From positions 1-64,000 of the forward strand of contig NZ_LR738855.1 in NCBI RefSeq assembly GCF_902702935.1: a DNA stretch of 64,000 bases, written 5' to 3'. Under the pieces are notes generated by a model. It was not told where the DNA came from. It saw nothing but the letters and a program-made list of their open reading frames with translations, and made no database searches. Numbering within the stretch: the first letter of the stretch is position 1; the number at the start of each line of letters is the position of its first letter. This DNA is from Corynebacterium rouxii. Its GTDB lineage: Bacteria > Actinomycetota > Actinomycetes > Mycobacteriales > Mycobacteriaceae. Shown here piece after piece: positions 20,794 to 31,200 of the stretch. The translations under genes were made by a program, and so were the position numbers.

Positions 20794-21821
20794 GTTCTGT
20801 TTCTGCTGATGATCGACTTCGTCGTCGTACTGGTTTTTCTGCGCTGATTCGTCGCCCTGAGTTGGCGAGTTTGCTGGGCGCTATCGCTATTTTCGTGCTG
20901 TTCATGGTGTTGGCACCGTCGTTTCGCTCGTTGGAATCGTTTTCCACGGTGTTGTACGCAAGTTCCACTATCGGCATTGTTGCGGTAGCGGTGGGCATGC
21001 TGATGATCGGCGCGGAGTTTGATTTGTCTTCGGGTGTGGCGGTGACGAGCACTGCGTTGGCGGCCACGATGCTGAACTACAATTTCCACCTGAATAGTTG
21101 GGTGGGTGCTGGTATTTCGCTGGTGTTTGCGCTGGGTATTGGTGCGTGGAATGGTTTTCTGGTCACGCGTACTGGCATTGATAGTTTCTTGATTACTCTG
21201 GCAGGTTTTTTGGGTTTGCAGGGTTTGAATTTGGCGATCACTAAGTGGGTGACGGGCCAGGTTGCTACTCCGATTATTTCTGACATGGAGGGTTTTGGTT
21301 CTGCGCGCGTGGTGTTTGCTGGCACGATTCATGTGGGATCGGTGTCGATTCGTGCCACGGTGTTGTGGTGGATTTTCTTCGTCGTGATCGGTTCGTGGTT
21401 GTTGTTTAAAACTCGGTTTGGCAACTGGATTTTTGCGGTGGGGGGCGACGCTGATGCTGCTCGTGCTTCGGGTGTTCCGGTGGATCGCGTAAAAATTATT
21501 CTGTTTATGTTTGTTGGTTTTGCGGCGTGGTTTGTGGGCATGCACAATCTTTTCGCTTTTGATTCGATTCAGGCTGGCCAGGGCGTGGGTAATGAGTTTT
21601 TGTACATCATTGCTGCGGTTATTGGTGGCTGCGCGATGACGGGTGGCCGTGGAACGATTATTGGTACGGCGATTGGTGCTTTGATTTTCGGTATGACTAA
21701 TCAGGGCATTGTGTACGCGGGGTGGAATCCGGATTGGTTTAAGTTCTTCCTTGGTGCCATGTTGTTGTTTGCGGTGTTGACTAATACGTCGTTTGCTAGT
21801 TTGACCAAGGGGAGGCGCTAA
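20790..21821 (+). CDS. Sugar-type ABC importer permease
   Basis: The 343-residue permease is of the BPD_transp_2 (RbsC-like) group with about 8-10 membrane segments. Hallmarks include MLMIGAEFDLSSG and GRGTIIGTAIGALIFG. It lies between the binding protein and ATPase genes with a 4-base overlap on the left and no gap on the right. Confidence 0.9.
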   Translation: MSSVSADDRLRRRTGFSALIRRPELASLLGAIAIFVLFMVLAPSFRSLESFSTVLYASSTIGIVAVAVGMLMIGAEFDLSSGVAVTSTALAATMLNYNFHLNSWVGAGISLVFALGIGAWNGFLVTRTGIDSFLITLAGFLGLQGLNLAITKWVTGQVATPIISDMEGFGSARVVFAGTIHVGSVSIRATVLWWIFFVVIGSWLLFKTRFGNWIFAVGGDADAARASGVPVDRVKIILFMFVGFAAWFVGMHNLFAFDSIQAGQGVGNEFLYIIAAVIGGCAMTGGRGTIIGTAIGALIFGMTNQGIVYAGWNPDWFKFFLGAMLLFAVLTNTSFASLTKGRR

Positions 21822-22583
21822 ATGTCTGAGATTATTGCGTTGCGGGATGTGACCAAATCCTATGGCAGTTTTGATGCGCTGCGCGGGGTGTCGCTTTCAA
21901 TTTCCACAGGCGAGGTCCTGTGTGTGTTGGGTGATAATGGTGCCGGAAAATCTACGCTGATTAAGATTTTGTCGGGTATTCATAAGCCCACGAGTGGCGA
22001 GATGCTTATCGACGCCACCCCGACGGTGTTCAATGGTCCGAGGGATGCTTTGAATCATGGCATTGCTACGGTGCACCAGAACCTGGCGGTGGTGGGACAC
22101 ATGTCGGTGTGGCGCAATTTCTTTTTGGGCCAGGAGTTGACGGGGTTTTTAGGTCGGCTGCGTGAAGATGAGATGCGGCGTATTACCCAGGAACAGTTGG
22201 CTGCTATGGGTATTGATCTTCCTGATGTGGATGTGGAAGTGGAGTCGTTGTCTGGTGGTCAGCGCCAGGTGGTGGCGATTGCCCGTGCGGTTTATTTTGG
22301 CGCCCGTGTGATTATTCTTGACGAGCCCACGGCTGCTCTTGGTGTGAAGCAATCCGGTATGGTGTTGCGCTTTGTAGCGGCTGCTCGTGAAAAAGGTATT
22401 GGTGTTGTTCTTATTACGCACAACCCCCATCATGCGTATCTTGTGGGCGATCACTTCACGATCTTGAATCTGGGTAATCAGATTCTGGATGCTGATCGCA
22501 GCAACGTGACTCTTGAGGAGCTCACTCAGCACATGGCTGGCGGTGGCGAGCTAGAAGCACTGAGCCACGAACTGCGCCGATAA
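21822..22583 (+). CDS. Sugar-type ABC importer ATPase
   Basis: The 253-residue ATPase has Walker A GDNGAGKST (about 37-45), signature LSGGQRQVV, and Walker B VIILDEPTAALG. RbsA-type ATPases normally have two fused ATPase domains. This one is single, as in the FrcA-like subgroup, so a homodimer is expected. A terminator follows the stop. Confidence 0.9.
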   Translation: MSEIIALRDVTKSYGSFDALRGVSLSISTGEVLCVLGDNGAGKSTLIKILSGIHKPTSGEMLIDATPTVFNGPRDALNHGIATVHQNLAVVGHMSVWRNFFLGQELTGFLGRLREDEMRRITQEQLAAMGIDLPDVDVEVESLSGGQRQVVAIARAVYFGARVIILDEPTAALGVKQSGMVLRFVAAAREKGIGVVLITHNPHHAYLVGDHFTILNLGNQILDADRSNVTLEELTQHMAGGGELEALSHELRR

Positions 22584-22584
22584 C

Positions 22585-22618
22585 GTAGCCTGCCGCACGT
22601 AAACGCGTGGCAGGCTAC
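22585..22618. terminator. Terminator between convergent genes
   Basis: GTAGCCTGCCGCACG and CGCGTGGCAGGCTAC form a strong stem directly after the ATPase stop. Confidence 0.8.
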
Positions 22619-22630
22619 AAATCTAATGGG

Positions 22631-23239
22631 TTAGTCGTCGTTCTTTTCGCTGTCCTTGAGCTGCTTTTCGAGGGAGTTGAGGAGTTCCTCGTCGCGCTCG
22701 GGGATTCCCTCTTCTGGGGTTTGTGTGGAGTACACCAAGCGGGATTCTTCGGTGTTAACGGTATCGGCACCGAAGTCCTCAACGCGTGGTGGTTCATCGG
22801 ATACGCCGGAGCCGGAGAATTTATCCCAGAGGAAGTAGACTGCAGCGCCGAGTGCTGCAAGTACTACGGTGTAGAGGGAGCAGCGCACCGCTTGGGCGCC
22901 GGCGCTGCGCTTCTTCTTGGTTAGGCCAGCTTTTTGAGCTTGTTTGCGGGCCTGCTTGCGGGCTTTCTTGGAGAGTTTCTTTGAGGTCTTAGCGACGTCT
23001 TTTTTGGTGCTCTCGGCGGTGTTTTGTGCATCCGCGAGGGCTGCGTCGAGACGCTTGCGGGCTTGGCCTGCTAGCGAGGTTACGTTTTCTACGGCGCTGT
23101 CGCGGACATCTTCGGCGGTATCCGCTGCGGACAGGAGAGCGTCGTACGCCTCGCTGGCCTTACGGTCGCGGTAGTCCGCGTACTTGTCGTATGCCGCCTT
23201 TGTCAGTACAACTGCGCCACGGATGGTGGTTGGGTTCAT
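22631..23239 (-). CDS. Single-pass membrane protein, unknown function
   Basis: The 202-residue protein has an N-terminal helical region (about 1-105) rich in Ala and charged residues, a strongly basic [13 protein letters not shown] stretch, one membrane helix (about 125-142, [16 protein letters not shown]), and an acidic tail. It is likely cytoplasmic-N, single-pass. Homologues occur beside the cyclophilin gene in other corynebacteria to my recollection. No enzyme motif is visible. Confidence 0.75.
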   Translation of the reverse strand: MNPTTIRGAVVLTKAAYDKYADYRDRKASEAYDALLSAADTAEDVRDSAVENVTSLAGQARKRLDAALADAQNTAESTKKDVAKTSKKLSKKARKQARKQAQKAGLTKKKRSAGAQAVRCSLYTVVLAALGAAVYFLWDKFSGSGVSDEPPRVEDFGADTVNTEESRLVYSTQTPEEGIPERDEELLNSLEKQLKDSEKNDD

Positions 23240-23319
23240 CCTTTATCGTCCTTCCCAGTTGTGGTTACTTATCTATCAAGCGTAGCGAGGTTGCGGGTTT
23301 CATGCTTATGATGAATGGC

Positions 23320-23844
23320 ATGACTTTGAAGACCGCTACTGCGATTCTGCACACCAACCGTGGTGACGTTTCCATCGAGTTGTTTGGCAACCATGCGCCA
23401 AAGACCGTCGAAAACTTTGTCACCTTGGCAAACGGTACCGCTGAGTACAAGACCGAAAACGCTTCCGGCACCAACGAGGGCCCTTTCTACGATGGCGCAG
23501 TGTTCCACCGCGTTATTGACGGCTTCATGATCCAGGGTGGCGACCCAACCGGCACCGGTCGTGGCGGCCCAGGCTACATGTTTGCTGATGAGTTCCACCC
23601 TGAGCTCCAGTTCGATCGCCCATTCCTGCTGGCTATGGCGAATGCCGGCCCAGGAACCAATGGCTCCCAGTTCTTTATCACCGTGGTACCAACCCCACAC
23701 TTGAACAACCACCACACCATCTTTGGTGAGGTCACCGATGCAGCTTCTCAGAAGGTTGTTCTTGACATTGCTCAGACTGCAACCGATCGTATGGATCGCC
23801 CAGTTGAGCCAGTGGTTATCGAGTCCGTCGAAATCACCGAATAA
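23320..23844 (+). CDS. ppiA: Cytoplasmic peptidyl-prolyl cis-trans isomerase (cyclophilin)
   Basis: The 174-residue cyclophilin contains the catalytic and binding residues [19 protein letters not shown] and [18 protein letters not shown]. It has no signal peptide, so it acts in the cytoplasm on prolyl bonds. I chose ATG 23320 ([13 protein letters not shown]) by homology. Several ATGs just upstream (23302, 23308, 23311) are possible. Confidence 0.93.
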   Translation: MTLKTATAILHTNRGDVSIELFGNHAPKTVENFVTLANGTAEYKTENASGTNEGPFYDGAVFHRVIDGFMIQGGDPTGTGRGGPGYMFADEFHPELQFDRPFLLAMANAGPGTNGSQFFITVVPTPHLNNHHTIFGEVTDAASQKVVLDIAQTATDRMDRPVEPVVIESVEITE

Positions 23845-23895
23845 AAAGCTTACGCTGAGCGCTTTAACGCTTAACGACGCCCCTGCTAGCACTTT

Positions 23896-24112
23896 TTACT
23901 GAACTAGCCCCCAGAGGTTGGACTGGTTTAATTCTAGGCGGTTAGGGCCTTCAAGGGTCTGATTCCGGTAGTGCATCGGAGTCAGGCCCTTGAACCGTTG
24001 TTGTAGCCGGGCGTTGTTGTACCAGAAGATGTAATCATCTACGGCCCTGTAAAACTCATCAACACTGGCGAAGTACTCGCCATAGTACATTTCGGTCTTG
24101 AGGGTGTCGTCC
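23896..24112 (-). mobile_element. IS3-family transposase fragment (C-terminal end)
   Basis: An open frame reads LKTEMYYGEYFASVDEF and then YIFWYNNARLQQRFKGLTP, the last 70 residues of an IS3 OrfB integrase core, including the final part of the DDE domain. The rest of the element is missing. The 200 bases upstream (24113-24314) show no gene. Confidence 0.8.
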
Positions 24113-24314
24113 TTTCGAGGATAGGTAGAAGTTGATTCGAAAGGTACCCATGATGGTTGCCCTATTTGTCCTCGGGGCCCATCACAGGAACTAACTCGTA
24201 CACCACGCTAACGGACGCAACCACTTACCCTTGTTCCTAAGCCTAGGGCACTCCAAAGCACGCTGGTTGAAGTCATGGTTTTACCCTCGCACACGACTGT
24301 GCAAGAACCGATGA

Positions 24315-24359
24315 AAAAGTGAGTGGAGACAAGCCTTGTGGTTGTCTCCACTCACTTTT
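24315..24359. terminator. Perfect 18-bp stem terminator
   Basis: AAAAGTGAGTGGAGACAA at 24315-24332 is perfectly complementary to 24342-24359, with A and T tracts at the ends so it can work in both directions. Confidence 0.8.
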
Positions 24360-24371
24360 AGGGCAACTAAT

Positions 24372-24840
24372 TTCTAGGTGTTTTAATTATTGCCCAAATT
24401 CCCCACAAAATAATCACGACGATTGCAATATTGCTGTACCAAAGCGCTTTTGCGTACAAATTTATGAGCAAAGCAATTGTCGCAATGATTGTCCAGAGCA
24501 GAAGTAGTTTTTATCCCGCACAGGTCGCAACTCTATTCATATATTGGGATGTCCATGCAGTTAATGAAAGACCCATCCCCCAAGCAGGGGGCGGAGTGGC
24601 GATACTGAACTACAGTCCTGTTGCAGCAGCGGTTCCCAGCATGTTTAAAAGCAGCTAGGCTCCATGCCTCGAGAGGCTGTGCCACTTTTAACACGCGTTG
24701 CATGAGCCAAAACAGTGCCGTGCTCTAGAAGCTCGGAAGAGACATTTATGGCACCGCCGTTGGTGAACTTCTTTTCTCCTGCGAGAATGGCTCCGATATG
24801 CTCTTCTTTAGCGTTTTTGATTCGGATATCTCTTTAAGTC
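24372..24840 (-). pseudogene. Two start-less coding remnants
   Basis: Two open minus-strand segments lack any start codon at their head. One (about 24372-24500) encodes two hydrophobic helices, LWTIIATIALLINLYAKALW and NIAIVVIILWGIWAIIK. The other (about 24657-24840) encodes KFTNGGAINVSSELLEHGTV and KSGTASRGMEPSCF. They look like tails of genes destroyed by IS activity. I do not recognise the families. Confidence 0.4.
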
Positions 24841-25308
24841 TTTTGTTTTTTTGAAGATCGAATTCTCCCCGAACAGCAAATCGTGGATTCCTCCCGAGAC
24901 CAGCAAGAGTCCTATCCAATTTCCGGTTGCATAGATAAAAATAACTCCACTGACGATGCTTAGATAGCTAATGATTTTTGCCTTTTTACTATCTTTTGCA
25001 TCTTTAAATTTATTAGGATGGTACAGCACTGTAACCAGAAGATCTATAGTTGCCATAGCTAGGAAAGCATAAGAAATTTTCATGTAACCCAGCAATGAAA
25101 ATATTCCAGCAATAACTATTGTGACGATACCTACGCGACCAAACTCAAGCTTGATTCTATGCTCGTTATAGAAGCCAACATATTCATGAATTGCTCGCTC
25201 TAACTCATCACAATGGGGCCACTTACGCCCATAGAACATCTCATTTTTCATTCTGCCGAACAATCCCTCGCACGCTGAATTGTCGGGTGAACATCTCTTC
25301 TTCGACAT
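24808..25308 (-). CDS. Chimera of IS3 transposase segment and membrane protein
   Basis: The 166-residue frame is two things joined. Residues 1-56 are IS3 OrfB integrase core (CSPDNSACEGLFGRMKNEMF, ending in YVGFYNEHRIKLEFG). Residues 57-166 are an unrelated membrane protein with about four hydrophobic segments (IVTIVIAGIFSLLGYMKISY, and later GVIFIYATGNWIGLLLVSGG). The transposase sequence continues upstream in frame to about 25390 (HSDRGCHYRGNSWIQASQ). The join looks like an IS end that fused to a host gene. Whether it is expressed is unknown. Confidence 0.6.
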   Translation of the reverse strand: MSKKRCSPDNSACEGLFGRMKNEMFYGRKWPHCDELERAIHEYVGFYNEHRIKLEFGRVGIVTIVIAGIFSLLGYMKISYAFLAMATIDLLVTVLYHPNKFKDAKDSKKAKIISYLSIVSGVIFIYATGNWIGLLLVSGGIHDLLFGENSIFKKTKDLKRYPNQKR

Positions 25309-25390
25309 CGAACGCGTAAAGCCGATGTCCTGTGATGCTTGAATCCAACTGTTGCCCCGATAATGGCAACCACGATCGGAATGAATTACT
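25309..25390 (-). mobile_element. IS3-family transposase fragment
   Basis: This is the in-frame upstream continuation of the chimera, encoding HSDRGCHYRGNSW and SQDIGFTRSMSKK, the typical DDE-core segment before the second catalytic Asp. The element ends here against unrelated sequence. Confidence 0.7.
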
Positions 25391-25424
25391 AATTATGCGG
25401 GGTCAGTCGGTGCATTATTGTCAA

Positions 25425-25546
25425 ACGCCTGCTTCCGACACCCTCTGTTGAGGTGGAAACTGATTTTTGGAAGCAGAACCCGCCATAGGAAATGATAGAA
25501 ATCAAGGCAAATGCCTAGGAGCAAAACCCGAGGCACTTCAACACAC
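25425..25546 (+). mobile_element. 3' end of an IS3-family element
   Basis: The segment encodes the transposase tail TPSVEVETDFWKQNPP and then shares about 50 bases with the end of the IS at 34.0-35.2 kb (ATAGAAATCAAGGCAAATGC and GGAGCAAAACC). It is therefore the right end of the same IS type in the same orientation. The following 280 bases before the next gene are AT-rich with no feature I can support. Confidence 0.7.
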
Positions 25547-25829
25547 CTTCCGCACATCCTTGAAACAGTCATCTTATGGGTACTTATCTACCTAATCACC
25601 CAACGATGCAGCCACCCCAAAACACGCCACCACAACCCACCGGCGCGCTGAAACCACCCGGATCACCCCAGCACCGGCTACCGTTGGCCCCTTCATCAAA
25701 GGATAACCACCCCCACATGTGCCCACCCAAACCATAAAAACCTAAGAAAACACCAGGGGAACTAAAAGAAAATACACTAAAACCACAATTCACATAACGT
25801 ACCCCTGTTAATGGATTTAAAGTTCACTT

Positions 25830-27154
25830 ATGAAAAACTATTTGCAGTTCTCTACCAAAATACGATTCTATAAACGTGCAATTATCGCCACCCTCACCAC
25901 CGCAGCTCTGATTACCCCGCCAGCTATTGCAGGAACTTTTCACGGACACTGGATCGGCGGTGCTATCGAAGCCACCTACCATCGCCTTGGCGGATGGAAC
26001 CACTTCGGTGATGCACTTAACGACGAATCCGTCTCCGCGAACAATGGCCGCTTTCAACATTTTGCAAACAACAAATCTATCTACTGGCATCCCAACGTCG
26101 ATAACGCCATAGCCCATGCTGTCGAAGGCCGCATCCGAGACAAATGGGCAGACCTTGGCTGGGAAAATTCCAGCGTCGGGTACCCCATTACTGATGAACT
26201 TACGCCCCTGACGGTATCGGCCGATTCAACCACTTTCAAACAGGATCAATCTATTGGTCTCCGTCAACCGATGCGCACAGTATTCAAGGAAAAATTCGTG
26301 AGTCTTGGGAAAAACAAGGTTGGGAAACAGGAAAACTCGGATACCCTGTCACCGATGAAATCACTACCCCGATGGTATCGGCCGATTCAATCGCTTCGAA
26401 CACGGACACATTTACTGGTCTCCTAAGACCGGTGCCCATACGATAGAAAAAGACATTTTTGACCTCTGGGGTAGCCAAGGTTGGGAAACAGGAAAACTCG
26501 GATACCCCACCTCAGATCGCTACCAGCTTAACGGTGCAACCACTCAAGACTTCCAGCACGGACGGCTTCAAATTTTCCCTGACACCGGCCAAGTACTACA
26601 AAAATACGATAACAAGGCTTACTCCAGCTACCGACAGATCTACCCCATCTTGACCACTAATGACCATCCACGATGGCACGAAGCAGGCATACTGCGCGAA
26701 GTCGCCCAACACATGGGCACATACTTCCCACTCACCGGCTGTCCCGATGTGATCACTGTCGGCGCAACATGCACCTTTACTACCACTGGCGGTGGGAAAG
26801 GCCCAGCCACAATCGACCGGATCTCCGACACTGGGTTTACTCTCATCACCCAGGCGGGACACCCCGAAGGGGCAGGGTCGCATCCTCAATATCCGCTTCG
26901 ATAAAGTCACCGCACCAGCGTCAGCCGAAGAAGACATGATCTTCACCGACCCAGCCATCAAAACCGCCTACGTCGGATCCAACAAAACATGGCTACGCAT
27001 GATCGTCGAAGCCTTCGGAGAAACAGCTACCACCAAAGTGGCAGGACCATTTAGCTCCGACCACGTCGGAACCCAAGTCTGGTCCCACATGGCCACGACC
27101 TTGACCACAACCATTGACAAAGCAACCACTACATACGGTCGCGTCACCTCATAA
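25830..27154 (+). pseudogene. LGFP-repeat secreted protein with three frameshifts
   Basis: A Sec signal peptide (cleavage about PAIAG) leads into LGFP repeats such as GRIRDKWADLGWENSSVGYP and [18 protein letters not shown] repeats anchor corynebacterial surface proteins to the cell wall. The frame breaks near 26215, near 26375 and near 26870. The first two breaks are at the same motif of successive repeats, in front of DGIGRF. Read through, the product would be about 440 residues, ending in a non-repeat domain with FPLTGCPDVITVGATCTF. It is either a decayed gene or affected by sequence errors. The gene precedes another broken secreted-protein gene and a large toxin. Confidence 0.75.
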
Positions 27155-27235
27155 CAGCTTAACCAATACACAACCCTATTTCTGCGCGCACCCTGTACAC
27201 GTGCGCGCACTCTCTACGTCATAAAGGAGCTCACT

Positions 27236-28196
27236 ATGACCCTGTATACCTCTCTCACACACCGTACACGCCGTCTCGCAATCCTATGTACAACAGCCCT
27301 GCTCGCTTTCGCCCCCACCGCTCACGCAGCAGATACCGTCACCATTTTTGACGGCGATGGCGGACTCGTTCAACAAACTTGCGGCAGCACAACCGCACAA
27401 ATTCGCATCGACTCTTCTTCTTTTAGCTCTTTCTCGGCCTGTTTTGGACTTGTTAAACCCACGGGATGGATAGCTACTAAAATCACCGGATCATATGGAG
27501 TGGTCAACAACCTTACCGTCCCTGCCCACATTGCCTTCAACCCATCCCCATGTAGTGCCATGACCATAGACGCTTACCGTCCCTGCCCACATTGCCTTCA
27601 AACTCCCTGACGGCGACGTGTATTGGCAAGAAACCGTTGAACCCAGCAAAGTTGCCACCATCGATGTGGGTCGCTTCGGATCCACTGTTGTCGAAATTCA
27701 AATTACACCCGTCACCACCAGCATAGGCCCAGCCACCGGTACCCTCACCCCCTCCACCGACACAGCCCCCAATTACATCTCTCTGCGTCAAGCAACAGCT
27801 CCCACCGCCGGCCGCATCCTACGCGTGAACTGGAACGGCATAACCACCACAACCATGGACCGCAACTCCAGCTTCACCGATCGCCTCGACGGATCCTTCA
27901 AAGCCATCCCAGCCTTAGACGGCTCATCCTGCATTTCTCTCGAATCCGCCGCCTACCCCGGCACCTACCTCACCGCACCCACAGCCACCACCCTCGCGGT
28001 CAGCCACACCCCCATCCCAAACCGAGCCACCTGGTGCCCAACAACTGTTGCCACCCCAGCTACCGCCCAACAACTACGCCTCGCAGCAGACCAAACCAAA
28101 ACACTCGCAGTCAACGCCACAGGTGCCGTCTCCTTGGCATCGACCACAACCACCGGTACAGCCTGGTTCGTTGACACCGCGCTCGCACACCCTTAA
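27236..28196 (+). pseudogene. Secreted protein with AbfB-like domain, split by a 61-bp duplication
   Basis: The N-terminal part has a clear signal peptide (LLAFAPTAHA|ADTV). The segment CTTACCGTCCCTGCCCACAT occurs at 27512 and again at 27573, offset by 61 bases, which shifts the frame. The downstream frame resumes with LPDGDVYWQETVEP and continues to a C-terminal domain with SCISLESAAYPGTYLTAP, like the beta-trefoil AbfB carbohydrate-binding domain. Undo the duplication and a single exported protein of about 300 residues results. GGAG is well spaced before the ATG. Confidence 0.7.
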
Positions 28197-28243
28197 CGCC
28201 CACCACTGGCCACGCCTGAAGAAAGATACTTGGAAGTGAAGTT

Positions 28244-31200
28244 ATGACACTGACAACCGAGCACCGCAGCAGAAAAACGTGGAGGTCACTGTTTACTCGA
28301 GCCCTCACTGCTATCACTATCATTGCATTGGCCAGTGCCACTGGCGACCCCGCAGTTATTGCCCAAACCGACCAGATTCGACTAGCTGAGCAAGCAGCCA
28401 CTAACGAGCAAGCCAAGCAGTTTGCTCTTGACATGCTCGGTACCACTTTCCCAGCGTCGAAAAGCGCTGCCGAAGCAGCACTACGTGGTGGCGATAGAGA
28501 ACTTACTGATTACGCCCGCACTGGACTCGAAGAAGCAAAACGCCAAGACCTCGCCCAAATCCTCGTCACCATTTCTGGCATATCAGGACAAAAAGTTCAA
28601 GAAGAAGCCGCCAAAGCTCTAGACACCAATGACCCACAAGTCATGGCTGACTTCATGGAAAACGGATGGCAACGCGCCCAAGCTGTCGATGACCGTGCCA
28701 CAGCATGGGAAGCCGCCAAAGCTCCAGAAGGCACCTCACTGAAAACAGCGGCAGACGCAGCCCTTAAAGATGGCACGCCTGAAGCGTTAAGTGATTTCGC
28801 TTCCACCGGCGCCGACATCGCACGTGCCCACGATGCCCGCCGTGATGTCTACGAACTCACGCGCTCCCCGTTTCCTTCTGTCGTTCGTGGCGCTAATGAA
28901 GCAATTCAAGTAGGAACTGAAACCGCCATTAACTCCTACCTGCGTTATGGGCAATTTGTTGATGCTGCCCAAGACACAGAAAAAATGGATATCAGCAACT
29001 TGGTTGATACCGCCACCGCCCAATCTGCCAAGGCAGAAGAAGCAGCCTCCCTTGCAGCCCAAAACGCCGACCAAGCACGCCGGTCCACAGAACTGTCCAA
29101 ACAGGCTACTGAACGAGCCAAAAACGAAGCCATCGCCGCTGATGGAGCGCAGATACGCGCAGGCAATGCCGCCACCGCAGCAGGGCAACTAGCCACACAG
29201 TCCGCTACCGCAGCTGATAACGCTGTCGCCGCCGCAGAGGCAAAACGAGCCCTAGCGCAAACCGCCGACGCCTTATCTAGGGCAGCGTCCGCAGCAGCAA
29301 CCGCACGCATAGCTGCTAACGAAGCCGCTGCCCGCGCCGCCGCCGCAGGCATGGATGCAACCGTGGCTCACCAAGCCCGCGTGGCCGCTGAACAAGCCCG
29401 TAATGCCGCCGCCGCAGCCGATAATGCAGCCAAGTCCTTCGACTATGCTAACGATGCTGCTAAACATGCACGTGATGCTGGTGGAGCTGCATCCTCAGCA
29501 GCAGGCAATGCCGATGCCGCAGCCCACGCCGCAGAACAAGCCGCTGCAGCCGCCGGTGCCGGTGACGCTGCAGCAGCAGAAGCACGCGCTGGTGCGACGC
29601 GTGCTCGGGCAGCAGCTTCCCGTGCACGAGCATCGGCAAAAGAAGTCGACGCACTGGTTGGTCAGATCAGCTCGCTGGTAGAGCAAGCTCGGGTTGCTGC
29701 ACGAGAAGCGGCAGAACATGCGCGTCTGTCTGCACAGGCAGCAGAAGAAGCAGTATCGCATGCCGGTAATGCTGCCGACTCCGCTCAAAAAGCAGGAATC
29801 AACGCGAAAGACGCGCAAACAGCAGCATCCAAGGCCATTGAGGTGATGAACCTTGCTACTAAGACAGCTGAGTTCGCCCGTACCGCAGCTGATCAGCGGC
29901 TAGCTCAAGAAGCAGACTTCCTCAAAGCGCAAGCAAAGCAAGCCCGCGAAGTCCAAGACGCACGCGATGCGATCAAGGCTGAGCAGCTAAAGAAACAAAA
30001 GTCACTGGAAGCAGATCTGGCCAAGCTTGCAGAGATCGCAGCCCAGTCAGACACCACCGTGGTCGACACCGCCCAAGTGAAACAATTGGCTGTTTCCGCC
30101 GTCCAGGTTGCTGACCCCGCAGTGGCCGGCGGAGCAAAAGTAGCCCTGCAAACCGGAAGCGATGCTGATCTCAAGGCCTTCGTAGGCAGCTACCAAGACC
30201 TCACCTACCAAGATGATCTTGGTCAGGTTCAACACCTGTGGCAAACCGATCCCAATGAAGAAATCCGTCACCAAGCAGACCTTATGGTGGAGCAATCCCC
30301 GAGCGTAATCAAAGGATTTCTCGACACAGATCTCACTGAACTGCGTAAACCAGGCCTGATCCAACACACCTGGCAACTGCGTGCCCAAGGAGAAACAGCT
30401 GTACAAACAGCAGCAGATGCAGCACTACAAGCCAACACCTACGACGCGCTCGACAGTTTCGTTAACGGTGGTGGTTTTGATCGGGCACGGTACGAGGATC
30501 AACTCCGCCTCGCCTACGACTTAGCATCCACCGGCACCCCAGAAGTCAAGGCTGCTGCTGAAGCTGCGGTGCTTGGTGATCGAGCAGGACTAGACGAATT
30601 CGTGCAAATCGAAATGTACCGACGGGGTGCAGCAGATGCACAACGCGCCACCCACGACGGGCACATCAACGCACTCCTGCAACGCGGCTACGCCGCAGCC
30701 CAACGCGCAGCCGAATCAGCATCCAATGCCCAACAGTCGTACTTCGCAGCACAAGGTGATGCGGCACAAGCAACCAAGTACGCGCAGGAGGCTGAGTCCT
30801 GGGCAGGTAAAGCCCAAGAATCCGCCAACCTTGCTGCAGGACACGTGAAATCTGCGGAAGGCTCCCTTGCCTTCGCACTCGAGCAACAACAACGCGCTCA
30901 TACGGCAGCCAATCAGGCTGAGGCTGATGCTGCGAAGGCCACTGCGAACGCGGACCAGGCAGCAAGCTACGCCGCAGCTGCACACCAATCCGCGAACGAG
31001 GCAGCATCTTCAGCAGCATCAGCACGTGCCTCTGCGGCTGCCGCTGGTCAGGATGCTGAGCTTGCTAGCCAAGCTGCTACTGAAGCCTACAACGCAGCCA
31101 TGCAGATGGATTTGCAGGAGCGTGCCGAAGCACAAGAAGCTGCTGCTGCCGGAATCAGCGAAAACCCACAAGACAGCGTCATCGAGTCGATTCGAGAAAT

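Noticed and set aside
20649..21545. 298-codon minus-strand frame over the ABC permease gene
   Set aside because: Very His/Arg/Thr-rich translation with no motif, opposite to a well-supported membrane protein gene.
25596..25793. Gly/Trp-rich minus-strand frame
   Set aside because: Low-complexity translation in a non-coding stretch without a plausible start signal.
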